From CAZGSV01 sp964528605 (GTDB lineage: Bacteria > Armatimonadota > Zipacnadia > CAZGSV01), in the NCBI GenBank assembly GCA_964528605.1, contig CAZGSV010000034.1, positions 1-27,720 on the forward strand: a stretch of DNA of 27,720 nucleotides, written 5' to 3'. This document shows, piece after piece, positions 6,452 to 13,650 of the stretch (within the stretch, counting starts at the first letter, position 1; each line of letters begins with the position of its first letter). The notes beneath the pieces were generated by a model. The model was not told the DNA's origin. It did no database searches and saw only the letters and a list, made by a program, of their open reading frames with translations. The position numbers were made by a program, and so were the translations under genes.

Positions 6452-6479
6452 AACTTTTTGTGATTTCAGGCAATCTATA
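6449..6479 (+). promoter_or_regulatory. Candidate ECF-type promoter (autoregulatory)
   Basis: TGAAACTT at 6449-6456 and TCTATA at 6474-6479, 17 bases apart, resemble the GAACTT / TCTAA and TGAAAC / CGTATA promoters used by RpoE- and SigW-like ECF factors. The -35 begins on the stop codon of the upstream gene. Transcription would start near 6486, ten bases before the sigma factor ATG. A sigma70 reading is weaker, as the spacing from TTGAAA is 20 bases. Confidence 0.5.
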
Positions 6480-6495
6480 TGGCAAGTGAGCCCCA

Positions 6496-7092
6496 ATGTC
6501 TGGCGAGGCTGCGTTCACACAACTTGCCTTAGCGTCGAGCCAGGCCGCACGGCGGGTTGATAACGCCGATGTGGCCTTGGTCGAGCGTTTCCAGGCTGGG
6601 GACGAGTCGGCGTTCGAGGGGATCTTCGGGCGGTATCAGGACAACATTTTCGGCCTTTGCCTGACGGTTACCGGGGACTACGAGCGGGCGCAGGACGCGG
6701 CGCAGGAGACTTTTCTGCGGGCGTATGCGAATCTGGCGAAGGTGCGTTCGCCGGAGCGGGTGGGGCACTGGCTGCGGAAGATAGCGGTGAACGTGTGCCG
6801 GGCGGAGATGAAGGCCTCGGCGCGCCGACCGGTGCTGACGGCTGAGGGGGACATGGAGGGCTTCGGGCTGGGGGCGTGCGAGGGAACGACGCAGGACTCG
6901 ATGCGGGATGCGCTGGTGCAGCAGGTGCTGGGGTCGCTCAAGCCGGAGTACCGGCTGGTGCTGGTGCTGCGGGACGTGCAGGGGCTGTCGTACCAGGAGA
7001 TAGCCGAGGTGACGGGGTGCAGCCTTACGCTGGTCAAGGTGCGGCTGCACCGGGCGCGGAAGGCGTTTGCGCAGAGGTTTTTGGCGGATTAG
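6496..7092 (+). CDS. ECF RNA polymerase sigma factor (RpoE/SigW type)
   Basis: The 198-residue protein has the two-domain layout of group 4 sigma factors. Region 2 covers about residues 28-95, with ALVERFQAGDESAFEGIF, the YERAQDAAQETFLRAY helix that binds core polymerase and the -10 element, and HWLRKIAVNVCR. Region 4 covers about residues 135-190, with LKPEYRLVLVLRDVQGLSY, a helix-turn-helix (QEIAEVTGCSLTLVKVRLH) and RARKAF. About 25 extra residues precede region 2. Four bases separate its stop from the anti-sigma gene, so the two are co-transcribed. The ECF-like promoter just upstream suggests self-activation. The regulon is unknown. Family assignment is very secure. Confidence 0.96.
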   Translation: MSGEAAFTQLALASSQAARRVDNADVALVERFQAGDESAFEGIFGRYQDNIFGLCLTVTGDYERAQDAAQETFLRAYANLAKVRSPERVGHWLRKIAVNVCRAEMKASARRPVLTAEGDMEGFGLGACEGTTQDSMRDALVQQVLGSLKPEYRLVLVLRDVQGLSYQEIAEVTGCSLTLVKVRLHRARKAFAQRFLAD

Positions 7093-7096
7093 CGCG

Positions 7097-7339
7097 ATGG
7101 CGAGCAACATTTGCGATTTGGTCACGGAGTTGTGGTTGGCGGCCCGAGATGGGGAGGTCCTGCCGTTGCAGGTACGGGACCACATCTCGCGGTGCGGAGC
7201 GTGCCAGCACAAGGTAGGCCGATTGCAGTGGGCTTGGCGTGGCCTGGCGCGGCTGCGCCAGGTGCAGGCTCCCTCGACACTGTGGGAGCAGGTTCGAGGG
7301 AACTTGCATCGAGCGAAGCCGGCCGCGCCAGGGCGCTAG
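7097..7339 (+). CDS. Short zinc-finger (ZAS/zf-HC2-like) anti-sigma factor
   Basis: The 80-residue protein lies four bases after the ECF sigma gene. It has Cys6 followed by His29-x3-Cys33-x2-Cys36 (DHISRCGACQHK), the zinc-binding pattern of ZAS anti-sigma factors, with a helix (KVGRLQWAWRGLARL) and a basic tail after it. There is no membrane segment or sensor domain, so it should be cytoplasmic, binding the sigma factor directly and perhaps sensing redox state through zinc, as RsrA does; the sensing role is inferred. ATG 7097 is preferred over upstream in-frame starts because those lie inside the sigma gene. It could also be a truncated remnant of a longer membrane anti-sigma. Confidence 0.82.
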   Translation: MASNICDLVTELWLAARDGEVLPLQVRDHISRCGACQHKVGRLQWAWRGLARLRQVQAPSTLWEQVRGNLHRAKPAAPGR

Positions 7340-7376
7340 AGCGGGTCCTAGCGGCGGTCAGGTGAAGTTGGAGTGG

Positions 7377-7398
7377 CAGCGGCGCGAGTGCGCCGCTG
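7377..7398. terminator. Perfect 9-pair hairpin after the sigma/anti-sigma operon
   Basis: CAGCGGCGC (7377-7385) and GCGCCGCTG (7390-7398) are perfect inverted arms around a GAGT loop. Only a weak T-rich stretch (TGTTG) follows, so this may be a poor intrinsic terminator or another folded element. It lies between the anti-sigma stop and the coaX promoter. Confidence 0.5.
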
Positions 7399-7451
7399 TG
7401 TTGCGTACGGGGAAGCGAAACGGGCCCTTGGGCAGGCGCGCGCGTGTTAGT

Positions 7452-7481
7452 TTGGCGGCGAGTCGGCGGAGGTGCTATACC
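7452..7481 (+). promoter_or_regulatory. Predicted promoter for coaX
   Basis: TTGGCG (7452-7457), an 18-base spacer and TATACC (7476-7481) preceded by TGC (extended -10) lie 53 bases before the coaX start. The rest of 7340-7534 shows no gene. Confidence 0.5.
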
Positions 7482-7534
7482 TGGGGCGGCGCCGGTGGTT
7501 ACGAGGACGGGAGGCGGGCGCCGGGAAGATTGCC

Positions 7535-8335
7535 ATGGCTCGAAAGACAGCGTCCGGGAAGAGGCGTGCGCCGCAGCTGATTGCCGTTGATGTGGGCAAC
7601 ACGCGGATCGCGGTGGGGTGTTTCGTGGGTGAGCGGCTGGCCCACAGTTGGCGTATCCGCACCGACAGACGGAGCACGGCCGACGATTATCGAGCGACGC
7701 TGGAGCCGCTATTCAGGGCGGAGGGCATAAAGCCGGGGGCAGTAGACGGGTTGGCGATGTGCAGCGTGGTGCCGGCGCTGACGGAGGAGCTCTTGGGATT
7801 GGGGCGTTCGTTCGGGGTAGAGGCGCTGCACCTGGAGCCCGCGAGTCAGACGGTGATGCCGGTGGCGTACGAGCCGCCCGGGGATGTGGGGGCGGACCGG
7901 ATAGCGAACGCGATCGCGGCCAAGGTGGCGCATGGGGTTCCGGCGATAGTGGTGGACCTGGGGACGGCGACTACGGTGGACGCGGTGTCTCGCGATGGGG
8001 TCTATCTCGGTGGCGCGATTGCGCCCGGCCTGTGGACGAGTTTGGAGGCGCTGTTGGCGGCGGCGGCGAAACTGACGGGCGTAAGGCTGCGGGCGCCGGG
8101 GAATGTGATCGGAAGGACCACGGAGGAGGCGCTGGCGTCCGGAGTGATATACGGGCATGCGGCGCAGGTGGAGGGCGTGGTGCGGCGGATGCAGAGAGAG
8201 TTGGGAGGGAAGGCGGCGGTCGTGGGGACGGGGGGGGCGGTTGAGTTAGTGGCGCCGCACGTCCATGTTCTGGACGAGGTGCGGCCACATCTTACGTTGG
8301 AGGGGCTTTATCACTTCTGGGCGTTGAGCCGCTAG
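7535..8335 (+). CDS. coaX: Type III pantothenate kinase
   Basis: This enzyme phosphorylates pantothenate, the first committed step of coenzyme A synthesis, in the cytoplasm. The 266-residue protein has the acetate-kinase/ASKHA fold motifs: IAVDVGNTRIAVGCF (phosphate loop) near residue 15, PGDVGADRIANAIAA in the middle (the GxDR motif), VVDLGTATTVDAVS with the catalytic Asp region, and GGAIAPGL. The length is typical for CoaX. The ATG at 7535 is chosen for a GGGAAG site six bases upstream and because the conserved domain starts soon after; the longer frame from 7472 would start in the -10 box. CoaX often sits next to birA, which is not seen here. It has its own predicted promoter. Confidence 0.95.
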   Translation: MARKTASGKRRAPQLIAVDVGNTRIAVGCFVGERLAHSWRIRTDRRSTADDYRATLEPLFRAEGIKPGAVDGLAMCSVVPALTEELLGLGRSFGVEALHLEPASQTVMPVAYEPPGDVGADRIANAIAAKVAHGVPAIVVDLGTATTVDAVSRDGVYLGGAIAPGLWTSLEALLAAAAKLTGVRLRAPGNVIGRTTEEALASGVIYGHAAQVEGVVRRMQRELGGKAAVVGTGGAVELVAPHVHVLDEVRPHLTLEGLYHFWALSR

Positions 8336-8414
8336 GCGAGGTAGCGAGGCAGCGGACGAAGGTGCGCTCGACGGCGGAAGTGGTTTTGGCTATCTTGACG
8401 GCCGAGGTGACGGA

Positions 8415-8981
8415 ATGAGCAGCGCAGGGAAGTGGTCGGTGGTGCGGAGGTTCGGGTCTTGGATTGTGCTGGCGGTGTTGGCGGCGCTGCTGTGCACGGT
8501 GCGAGGGGTGTCGGAGCCGGTGCTGGCTCCGGCGACGCAGGATCTTTCGGCAGACGCGGCGTTCCTGGTTGAGGCAGGGATTCTGCAGGGGTTCCCCAGT
8601 TCCTGGTGGGCACAGGATGGCCCGGTGAGCAAGGAGGAGGTAGTGGCGGTGGCCGCGCGGGTGCACTCGTACGTGGTGCTGCGGGTCGCGAAAGGGAACA
8701 TGAGCGAGCCACTGGACCGGCCTATGCAGCGGCTGTACTCGTTGCGGCCGAAGGGCGCGGGACCGGTGTATGGGATAGGGCCGGAGAGTTGGGCCTATCC
8801 GGCGGCGCTGTACTTGCGCTGGGTGGACGGGGTGGCGCCTGGGCGCGCGCAAGAGGTGCTGAGTCTGGCCGGACGCTCGCGTTTTGAGTGCTATGCGGCG
8901 GCCCGTTCGAGCATTGAGCGGGCTTCTCAGGCGCACAAGGAGGCGCAGAGCGATCCGGTGATGCAATGGGGAGGCCAGTGA
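8415..8981 (+). CDS. Exported protein with one SLH-like domain
   Basis: The 188-residue protein has a basic N-terminus and a hydrophobic run at about residues 14-30, a signal peptide or anchor. Residues about 44-80 (AAFLVEAGILQGFPSSWW, then GPVSKEEVVAVAARV) follow the spacing of an S-layer homology domain, which binds cell-wall polymer: hydrophobic helix, GI.QG loop, then V(T/S)(R/K)EE. A single copy is unusual, since anchors normally have three. The remainder is not recognised. GAGGTG lies five bases before the ATG. The stop overlaps the next gene start as TGATG, so the two are translationally coupled, an odd pairing of an exported protein with a cytoplasmic dehydrogenase. The SLH call is by eye and moderate. 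Confidence 0.65.
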   Translation: MSSAGKWSVVRRFGSWIVLAVLAALLCTVRGVSEPVLAPATQDLSADAAFLVEAGILQGFPSSWWAQDGPVSKEEVVAVAARVHSYVVLRVAKGNMSEPLDRPMQRLYSLRPKGAGPVYGIGPESWAYPAALYLRWVDGVAPGRAQEVLSLAGRSRFECYAAARSSIERASQAHKEAQSDPVMQWGGQ

Positions 8982-9994
8982 TGCGTGCTGCTCGGTTCCT
9001 AGAGGTAGGCAAGGTTGAGACCGGGGAGGCGCCGGTGCCGGCGGTGCGGCCGGAGACGGCGCTGATCGAGGTCAAGGCCTGCGGGGTGTGCGGCACGGAC
9101 GTCCACATTTTCAAGGGAGAGTTTCCGGCGGAGTTCCCGGTGATACCTGGGCACGAGTTGTCGGGGATTGTGCGGGAGGTCGGGCCCGGGGTGACCATTG
9201 TCAAGCCGGGCGACGTGGTGGTGGTGGATCCGAACATCGTGTGTCACTTGTGCGTGCACTGCCGGGAGGGGCGGCGGCACTTGTGCGCGAACCTGAAGAA
9301 CTACGGGATAGAGGTGGACGGCGGGTTCGCGGAGTACATTCTGGTGCGCGAGCGGGAGATAGTCCCGGTGGCGGACATGGGGGGGCGCCCCTTTGAGCAT
9401 TTCGCGTTGTCGGAGCCGGTGGGGTGTTGCCTGCACGGGATTGGACTGGCGGAGATAACGGCCGGCGACACGGTGGTGATTCTGGGGGCGGGGCCGATCG
9501 GGTTGATTATGACGCAACTGGCGCGTATGCGAGGGCCGGCGCGATTGCTCGTTATCGAGCCGGCGGAGATGAAGCGCGAACTAGCGAAGTCGCTTGGGGC
9601 GGACGAGGTGTATGGGCCGGAGGTGCTGCCGACCGAGGAGGGAAGAGGCGACCTGTTCCAGGTGGCGGACGTGGCCTTCGACTGCGCAGGGCGAGAGGCG
9701 ACGGCGGGGATGCTGGTGCCGCTGCTGCGCGACGGCGGCAGAGGGATGTTCTTTGGAGTGTGCGCGCCGCAGGATCGAGTGACGCTTTCGCCCTATGAGA
9801 TATACCGGCGCGAGTTGACGCTGCGGGGGTCGTTCACCAAGGCGTTCACGCTGCTGGATGCGGTGGCGTTGATCGCGGCGGGGAAGGTGAACCTGGCGCC
9901 GCTGATAAGCAACCGGTATGCGGTGGAGGAGTTCCCGGTGGCTTTGTCGCGGGTGGGCGCGCCGGACACGATCAAGAACATGGTTGTCTTCTAG
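8981..9994 (+). CDS. Zinc-dependent medium-chain dehydrogenase (polyol/threonine dehydrogenase-like)
   Basis: The 337-residue protein is a cytoplasmic NAD(P)-dependent oxidoreductase of the medium-chain family. Catalytic zinc ligands are Cys37 in GVCGTDVH and His58-Glu59 in PGHELSG. Four Cys (88, 91, 94, 102) form the structural zinc lobe. A Rossmann motif (VVILGAGPIGLIM) starts near residue 165. The pattern is closest to sorbitol, threonine or L-iditol dehydrogenase-like enzymes; the substrate cannot be read from sequence. The ATG at 8981 is preferred over 8966 because GGGAGG lies seven bases upstream and it overlaps the previous stop. Six bases separate it from the next gene. Its neighbours suggest sugar or polyol breakdown. 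Confidence 0.93.
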   Translation: MRAARFLEVGKVETGEAPVPAVRPETALIEVKACGVCGTDVHIFKGEFPAEFPVIPGHELSGIVREVGPGVTIVKPGDVVVVDPNIVCHLCVHCREGRRHLCANLKNYGIEVDGGFAEYILVREREIVPVADMGGRPFEHFALSEPVGCCLHGIGLAEITAGDTVVILGAGPIGLIMTQLARMRGPARLLVIEPAEMKRELAKSLGADEVYGPEVLPTEEGRGDLFQVADVAFDCAGREATAGMLVPLLRDGGRGMFFGVCAPQDRVTLSPYEIYRRELTLRGSFTKAFTLLDAVALIAAGKVNLAPLISNRYAVEEFPVALSRVGAPDTIKNMVVF

Positions 9995-10000
9995 CCCGCG

Positions 10001-11761
10001 GTGAGCCGACAGTCCAGCACAAATCGGGCTCTGCGGATAAGCGCCTTCCTGGCCGACGGCATGGTGAGCCGTCACTGGGCCGACGAGGAGGCGCTCAGGG
10101 AGGGGGCGCGAGCGCTCAGGCGCGTGTGCGTGGAGAAGGTCTATCTCGACGTCAGCCGGGGCACGCATCCCAACGTGGAGGCGTTGACGCGGGCACGGGA
10201 TGTCTTTCGCGAATTCGGGCTCGAGGTAGGCGGGGGGCTGACTCCGGTTCAGGGGCGCGACTTCGGGGAGGCCAGCAGCAGCAAGTGGTGGTGGCTGTGT
10301 TACACGAGCGCGGCGACGGCGCGAGACGTCGAGAATGCGGCCAGGGTTTGCGCCAGGCTGTTTGACGAGGTGCTGGTGGATGACCTGATGGCGACGGACT
10401 GTCGCTGCGCGCGTTGCGAGGCGGCAAGGGGAGGGCTGGAGTGGGACGTCTTCTACCAACGCCTGCTGGCTGAGTTTGCCAGGAAGCACATCATCGAGCC
10501 CGCGCGGGAGGAGAACCCGCGCGGGCGGGTGATCATCAAGTACCCGCAGTGGTACGACGGCTTTCATCTGTACGGCTATGACGTGGAGGAGCATCCGCGG
10601 AGCTTCGATCTGCTGTGGGTGGGCACGGAGACCCGGGACATCGAGTACGAGTATGTGGAGCCGTATCAGGCGTTCGCGAACTACCGCTGGCTGGTTTCGA
10701 TTGCGGGCGAGAAGGTGCGGGGGGGCTGGTTCGACCAGATAGAGTGCTACCCTGAGGTGTACTTGGAGCAGGCGTATCAGACGGTGCTGGCGGGAGCGCC
10801 GGAGATAGCATTGTTCGTGCCGACGCCGGATTATCTGGCGCGCGGGAATGCGATGATAGAGGCGCTGCGGGAGGAGTTGCCGCGGCTGCGTGAACTGGCG
10901 CGCGTTCTCCGCGGACGGACGCCGGAGGGAGTAGTGGTCTACAAGCCTCGAGGGAGCGACCCGGGCGACGAGGCCTACCTGTTCGACGTGCTGGGCGCGA
11001 TGGGGATACCGGTGGCGCCGTCGGCGGAGTTGCCGGAGGGCGCGGCTTGTGTGGTTCTGGGGGTCCACGCGGCGGCGGACGCCTCGGTCGTGAAGCGGTT
11101 GAAGGCGTTGGTGGAACGGGGCGCGACGGTGCTGCTGACGGGCGGATTCCTGGCGAGGTGCGGCGACCCGGAGGTGCTCTCGCTTGCGGGGCAAGGCGCG
11201 CCGCCGGAGCGGGTGTCCGAATGGTGCTTCCGGTTTGAGGCCGAGGGGAACAAGTGCCGCTCCGCGACGAAGGTGCCGTTCCGGTGGGCGCTCAGGCCCG
11301 GTGCGGCGAAGGTGCTGGCGCGGGCGCAGGGGGAGGAAGGCTGGTTCCCGATCCTGACGGAGAACTTGCTGCCGTCCGGGGCTCGCGTGCTGGCCATGCC
11401 GATTCGGGGCGCCGAGTATGGGGAGCCCCTCGCCCTGGTGGTGCCGGAGCCGCTGACGTTCGTTCACCTGGCGCGGCCAGTGGTGCAGTTGGTGCGGGAC
11501 AGGCTGCTGGCGCCTTTGGGGATTGGGTTCTCGGCGCCGAATCGGGTGGCGCTCTACCCGTATAGCGGGGGCGTGTGCGCGGTGGCGAACTATACTTGGC
11601 GCGAGGCGAAGGTTGAGGTTGAGGATGCACGCTGGGGCGGCCGGGAGGTCCGCGAGTGGCTGCGGGGTGCTGGGGTGGCGGAGGCGGACGGCAAGCGGCA
11701 GGTGGTGGTGGCGCCGCGAACGACGATATTGCTGATGCCTAAGGGTGAGGAGTCTGGCTAG
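10001..11761 (+). CDS. Uncharacterised protein, possible TIM-barrel glycoside hydrolase-like fold
   Basis: I cannot place this 586-residue protein in a named family. The first 270 residues look like a beta/alpha barrel: LRISAFLADGMVSRHWAD, then EKVYLDVSRG, FGLEVGGGL, a WWWLCYTSAAT strand, DEVLVDDLMATDCRCARC, and FDLLWVGTETRD. Asp-Asp in VDDLM and Glu-Thr in VGTETRD are candidate acidic residues. Residues about 305-410 (GVVVYKPRG, VVLGVHAAADASVVKRLKALVERGATVLLTGGF) resemble the glutamine-amidotransferase-like domain found after the barrel in beta-galactosidase-like hydrolases. A C-terminal beta-rich part follows. No signal peptide is seen. The start is GTG at 10001, six bases after the dehydrogenase stop; an ATG at 10061 would remove the first strand. 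It overlaps the HAD gene by 17 bases, so the genes form one operon. Confidence 0.7.
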   Translation: MSRQSSTNRALRISAFLADGMVSRHWADEEALREGARALRRVCVEKVYLDVSRGTHPNVEALTRARDVFREFGLEVGGGLTPVQGRDFGEASSSKWWWLCYTSAATARDVENAARVCARLFDEVLVDDLMATDCRCARCEAARGGLEWDVFYQRLLAEFARKHIIEPAREENPRGRVIIKYPQWYDGFHLYGYDVEEHPRSFDLLWVGTETRDIEYEYVEPYQAFANYRWLVSIAGEKVRGGWFDQIECYPEVYLEQAYQTVLAGAPEIALFVPTPDYLARGNAMIEALREELPRLRELARVLRGRTPEGVVVYKPRGSDPGDEAYLFDVLGAMGIPVAPSAELPEGAACVVLGVHAAADASVVKRLKALVERGATVLLTGGFLARCGDPEVLSLAGQGAPPERVSEWCFRFEAEGNKCRSATKVPFRWALRPGAAKVLARAQGEEGWFPILTENLLPSGARVLAMPIRGAEYGEPLALVVPEPLTFVHLARPVVQLVRDRLLAPLGIGFSAPNRVALYPYSGGVCAVANYTWREAKVEVEDARWGGREVREWLRGAGVAEADGKRQVVVAPRTTILLMPKGEESG

Positions 11762-12461
11762 AGAGATCAAGGCGGTGTTCTTTGACTTTGGCGGGACGCT
11801 GGCGGAGGAGGGGGTGAACCGGGACGTCTGGATATGGGCGAGGCTGCGCGACAAGGGCGTGCAGAGGGAGGTGGAGGTGATACGGGAAGCCCAACGTGCT
11901 GTGGGCCCGAAGCGGGAGGCACATCGAGCCTCTTGTGGAGCGGGAGTGGAGGATCAGCACCGACACCACACTTGGGGGTACGAGCGCCTCCTCGAGGAAC
12001 TGGGTGTGGGCGGTGATCGTGCGGCGCTGGCCGAGTGGCTATGGCTGACGCAGACGGTTCCGCACCGCTTGTATGAGGACACGGCGCCGGCGCTGGAGGA
12101 GATGCGCGGCCGCGGGTGGCGGCTCGGTGTGATATCGAACTGGGACAACCTGGACCTCGAGGCCGTGTTGCAGGATCTCGGGATATGGGAGTTTTTCGCC
12201 ATGGCGCTGCCTTCGGCGCAGGCGGGCTATGCGAAGCCGCGGCCGGAGATATTCGAGCAGGCGCTGGAGATGATTGGGGCTCAGGCTCACGAGGCGGCGC
12301 ACGTGGGTGATTCCTATCGCGCGGATGTGATGGGGGCGAGGGGTGTTGGGATTCTCGGGGTGCTGGTGGCGCGAGGAGGCCCGCCGACTGGGGGCGAGGC
12401 GCCGTGGGTGCCGGCGCTGACCGAGGTTCCGGCGTTGCTGGATGGGGTCACGGGCGATTGA
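11745..12461 (+). CDS. HAD-superfamily hydrolase
   Basis: The 238-residue protein has the four HAD motifs: FFDFGGTL with nucleophile Asp14, VISNWDN (motif II), a Lys in YAKPRPEIF (motif III) and HVGDSYRADVMGA (motif IV). A helical cap lies between motifs I and II, as in the haloacid dehalogenase/phosphoglycolate phosphatase group. Position Asp+2 is Gly16 instead of the Asp that acts as acid/base in phosphatases, a substitution seen in a recurring FDFGGTL subgroup, so the reaction is uncertain. The GTG start overlaps the end of the preceding gene by 17 bases, and AAGG precedes it directly. It probably acts on a sugar or polyol phosphate, judged only from its neighbours. Confidence 0.88.
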   Translation: MRSLAREIKAVFFDFGGTLAEEGVNRDVWIWARLRDKGVQREVEVIREAQRAVGPKREAHRASCGAGVEDQHRHHTWGYERLLEELGVGGDRAALAEWLWLTQTVPHRLYEDTAPALEEMRGRGWRLGVISNWDNLDLEAVLQDLGIWEFFAMALPSAQAGYAKPRPEIFEQALEMIGAQAHEAAHVGDSYRADVMGARGVGILGVLVARGGPPTGGEAPWVPALTEVPALLDGVTGD

Positions 12462-12467
12462 CCCCAT
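12442..12467. repeat. Perfect 9-bp inverted repeat at end of HAD gene
   Basis: ATGGGGTCA (12442-12450) and TGACCCCAT (12459-12467) are exact inverted arms with an 8-base gap. The right arm covers the HAD stop codon and most of the -35 box of the next promoter. It could be an operator or a hairpin that limits read-through; no T run follows. Confidence 0.7.
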
Positions 12468-12486
12468 GTGGGGGCGGGCATAGAAT
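12458..12486 (+). promoter_or_regulatory. Predicted promoter for the SIS/UPF0210 operon
   Basis: TTGACC (12458-12463), a 17-base spacer and TAGAAT (12481-12486) fit a sigma70-type promoter. A second small inverted repeat (CCCCA, TG, TGGGG) lies in the spacer. Transcription would begin near 12493, about 70 bases before the gene. Confidence 0.6.
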
Positions 12487-12561
12487 CGCCGCGCACGGGG
12501 CGTAGGAGAATAAAGATCCGCTGCGCACTGAAGCGGTCGGCACGCTGGCCGCGCGGCCGGG

Positions 12562-13650
12562 ATGACTGCGGGCCCCTGGGTTCCGATGGAGGCTAGGCGA
12601 TTGAGCGAAGAGTTGGGACGCGTAACCCTGGAGGAGATCAGGGCCCAGCCGGAGGACTGGGCCAGGTTGCTGGAGGAGTTGCCCAAGGTGCGTAACCCGC
12701 TGCGAGGGCGGTCGGCGGTGCTGCTGATAGGGTGCGGGTCGCAGTTCTATCTGGGGCTGACGGCGGCGTGGGTGATGCGGAGCCTGCTGGGCATAGAGGC
12801 GGAGGCGGTGCCGGCCTCGGAGTTTCTGACGTTTCCGGAGGTCCACCGGCCGCGGCGGCAGCGGTCGCTGGTGATCCTGGTATCCCGTTCCGGGCAGACG
12901 ACAGAGGTAGTCGAAGCGTGCGAGCGGGCGAAAGAGATGGGACTTGGGACGCTGTTTCTTGGGGCGGTGGAGGATGCTCCGCTGGCGAGCCGGGCGCACG
13001 AGAGCGTGGTGTTTCCGTACGTGAACGAGCGGAGCATCGTCACGACGCGGGCCACCAGCGGGTTCTTGATCGTGCTGCTGTGGTGGTGCTTGGAGAGGGC
13101 GGAGCGAGGCAAGGCGCGGGAGTTGCGGGGGCTGGCGGAGGCCGGGAGAGGGGTTGAGGCGGGCGCGGAGGAGGTCGCAGCCGCGCTGGCGGGGGCGCTG
13201 GCGCCGAGGGCGATCGCGTTCTTGGGTTGCGGGCCGCTCTATGGGCTGGCGCGAGAGGCGGCGCTGAAGAGCAACGAGATGGCCTTGATCCCGACGGCGG
13301 CGTTTCACAGCCTGGAGTACCGGCACGGGCCTAAGTCGCTGGCGGCGCGGGATGTGCTGGTCACGGGGTTGGTTTCGCAGGTATCGGAGCTGACGCTGTT
13401 ACGTGAAATGGGCGGAATGGGCGGCAGGACGCTGGCGATTGGGGACGGCAGCGGCGAGGGTGACGGTGTCGAGTGGTCGGTGAGTCTGGAGTGCGAGTTG
13501 GGCCGGCTGGCGCGGCTGCCGCTGTATCTGCTGGCGGTGCAGAACCTGGGGCTGGCGTTGTCGCGCGCGCGGGGGCTGAACGCGGACACGCCCAGGCACT
13601 TGAGCCGCTTCGTGGACCTGAGTAAGGAGAAAGAGGGAGGGCAGCGTTGA
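12562..13650 (+). CDS. SIS-domain sugar isomerase/deglycase (AgaS/FrlB-like)
   Basis: The 362-residue protein has two SIS phosphosugar-binding domains and no glutaminase domain, unlike GlmS. Domain 1 has VLLIGCGSQFYLG near residue 53 and VILVSRSGQTTEVVEA, the phosphate-binding Ser loop, then the NERSIVTTRATSGF segment. Domain 2 has IAFLGCGPLYGLAREAALKSNEM and SLEYRHGPKSLA, which matches the RHGPKS of AgaS-type isomerase/deaminases. It probably handles an amino sugar phosphate or glycated amine. Start ATG 12562 lacks a clear ribosome site; ATG 12586 is an alternative. A perfect 12-base palindrome (12547-12558) lies three bases before the start. The next gene begins in its stop codon. Confidence 0.88.
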   Translation: MTAGPWVPMEARRLSEELGRVTLEEIRAQPEDWARLLEELPKVRNPLRGRSAVLLIGCGSQFYLGLTAAWVMRSLLGIEAEAVPASEFLTFPEVHRPRRQRSLVILVSRSGQTTEVVEACERAKEMGLGTLFLGAVEDAPLASRAHESVVFPYVNERSIVTTRATSGFLIVLLWWCLERAERGKARELRGLAEAGRGVEAGAEEVAAALAGALAPRAIAFLGCGPLYGLAREAALKSNEMALIPTAAFHSLEYRHGPKSLAARDVLVTGLVSQVSELTLLREMGGMGGRTLAIGDGSGEGDGVEWSVSLECELGRLARLPLYLLAVQNLGLALSRARGLNADTPRHLSRFVDLSKEKEGGQR

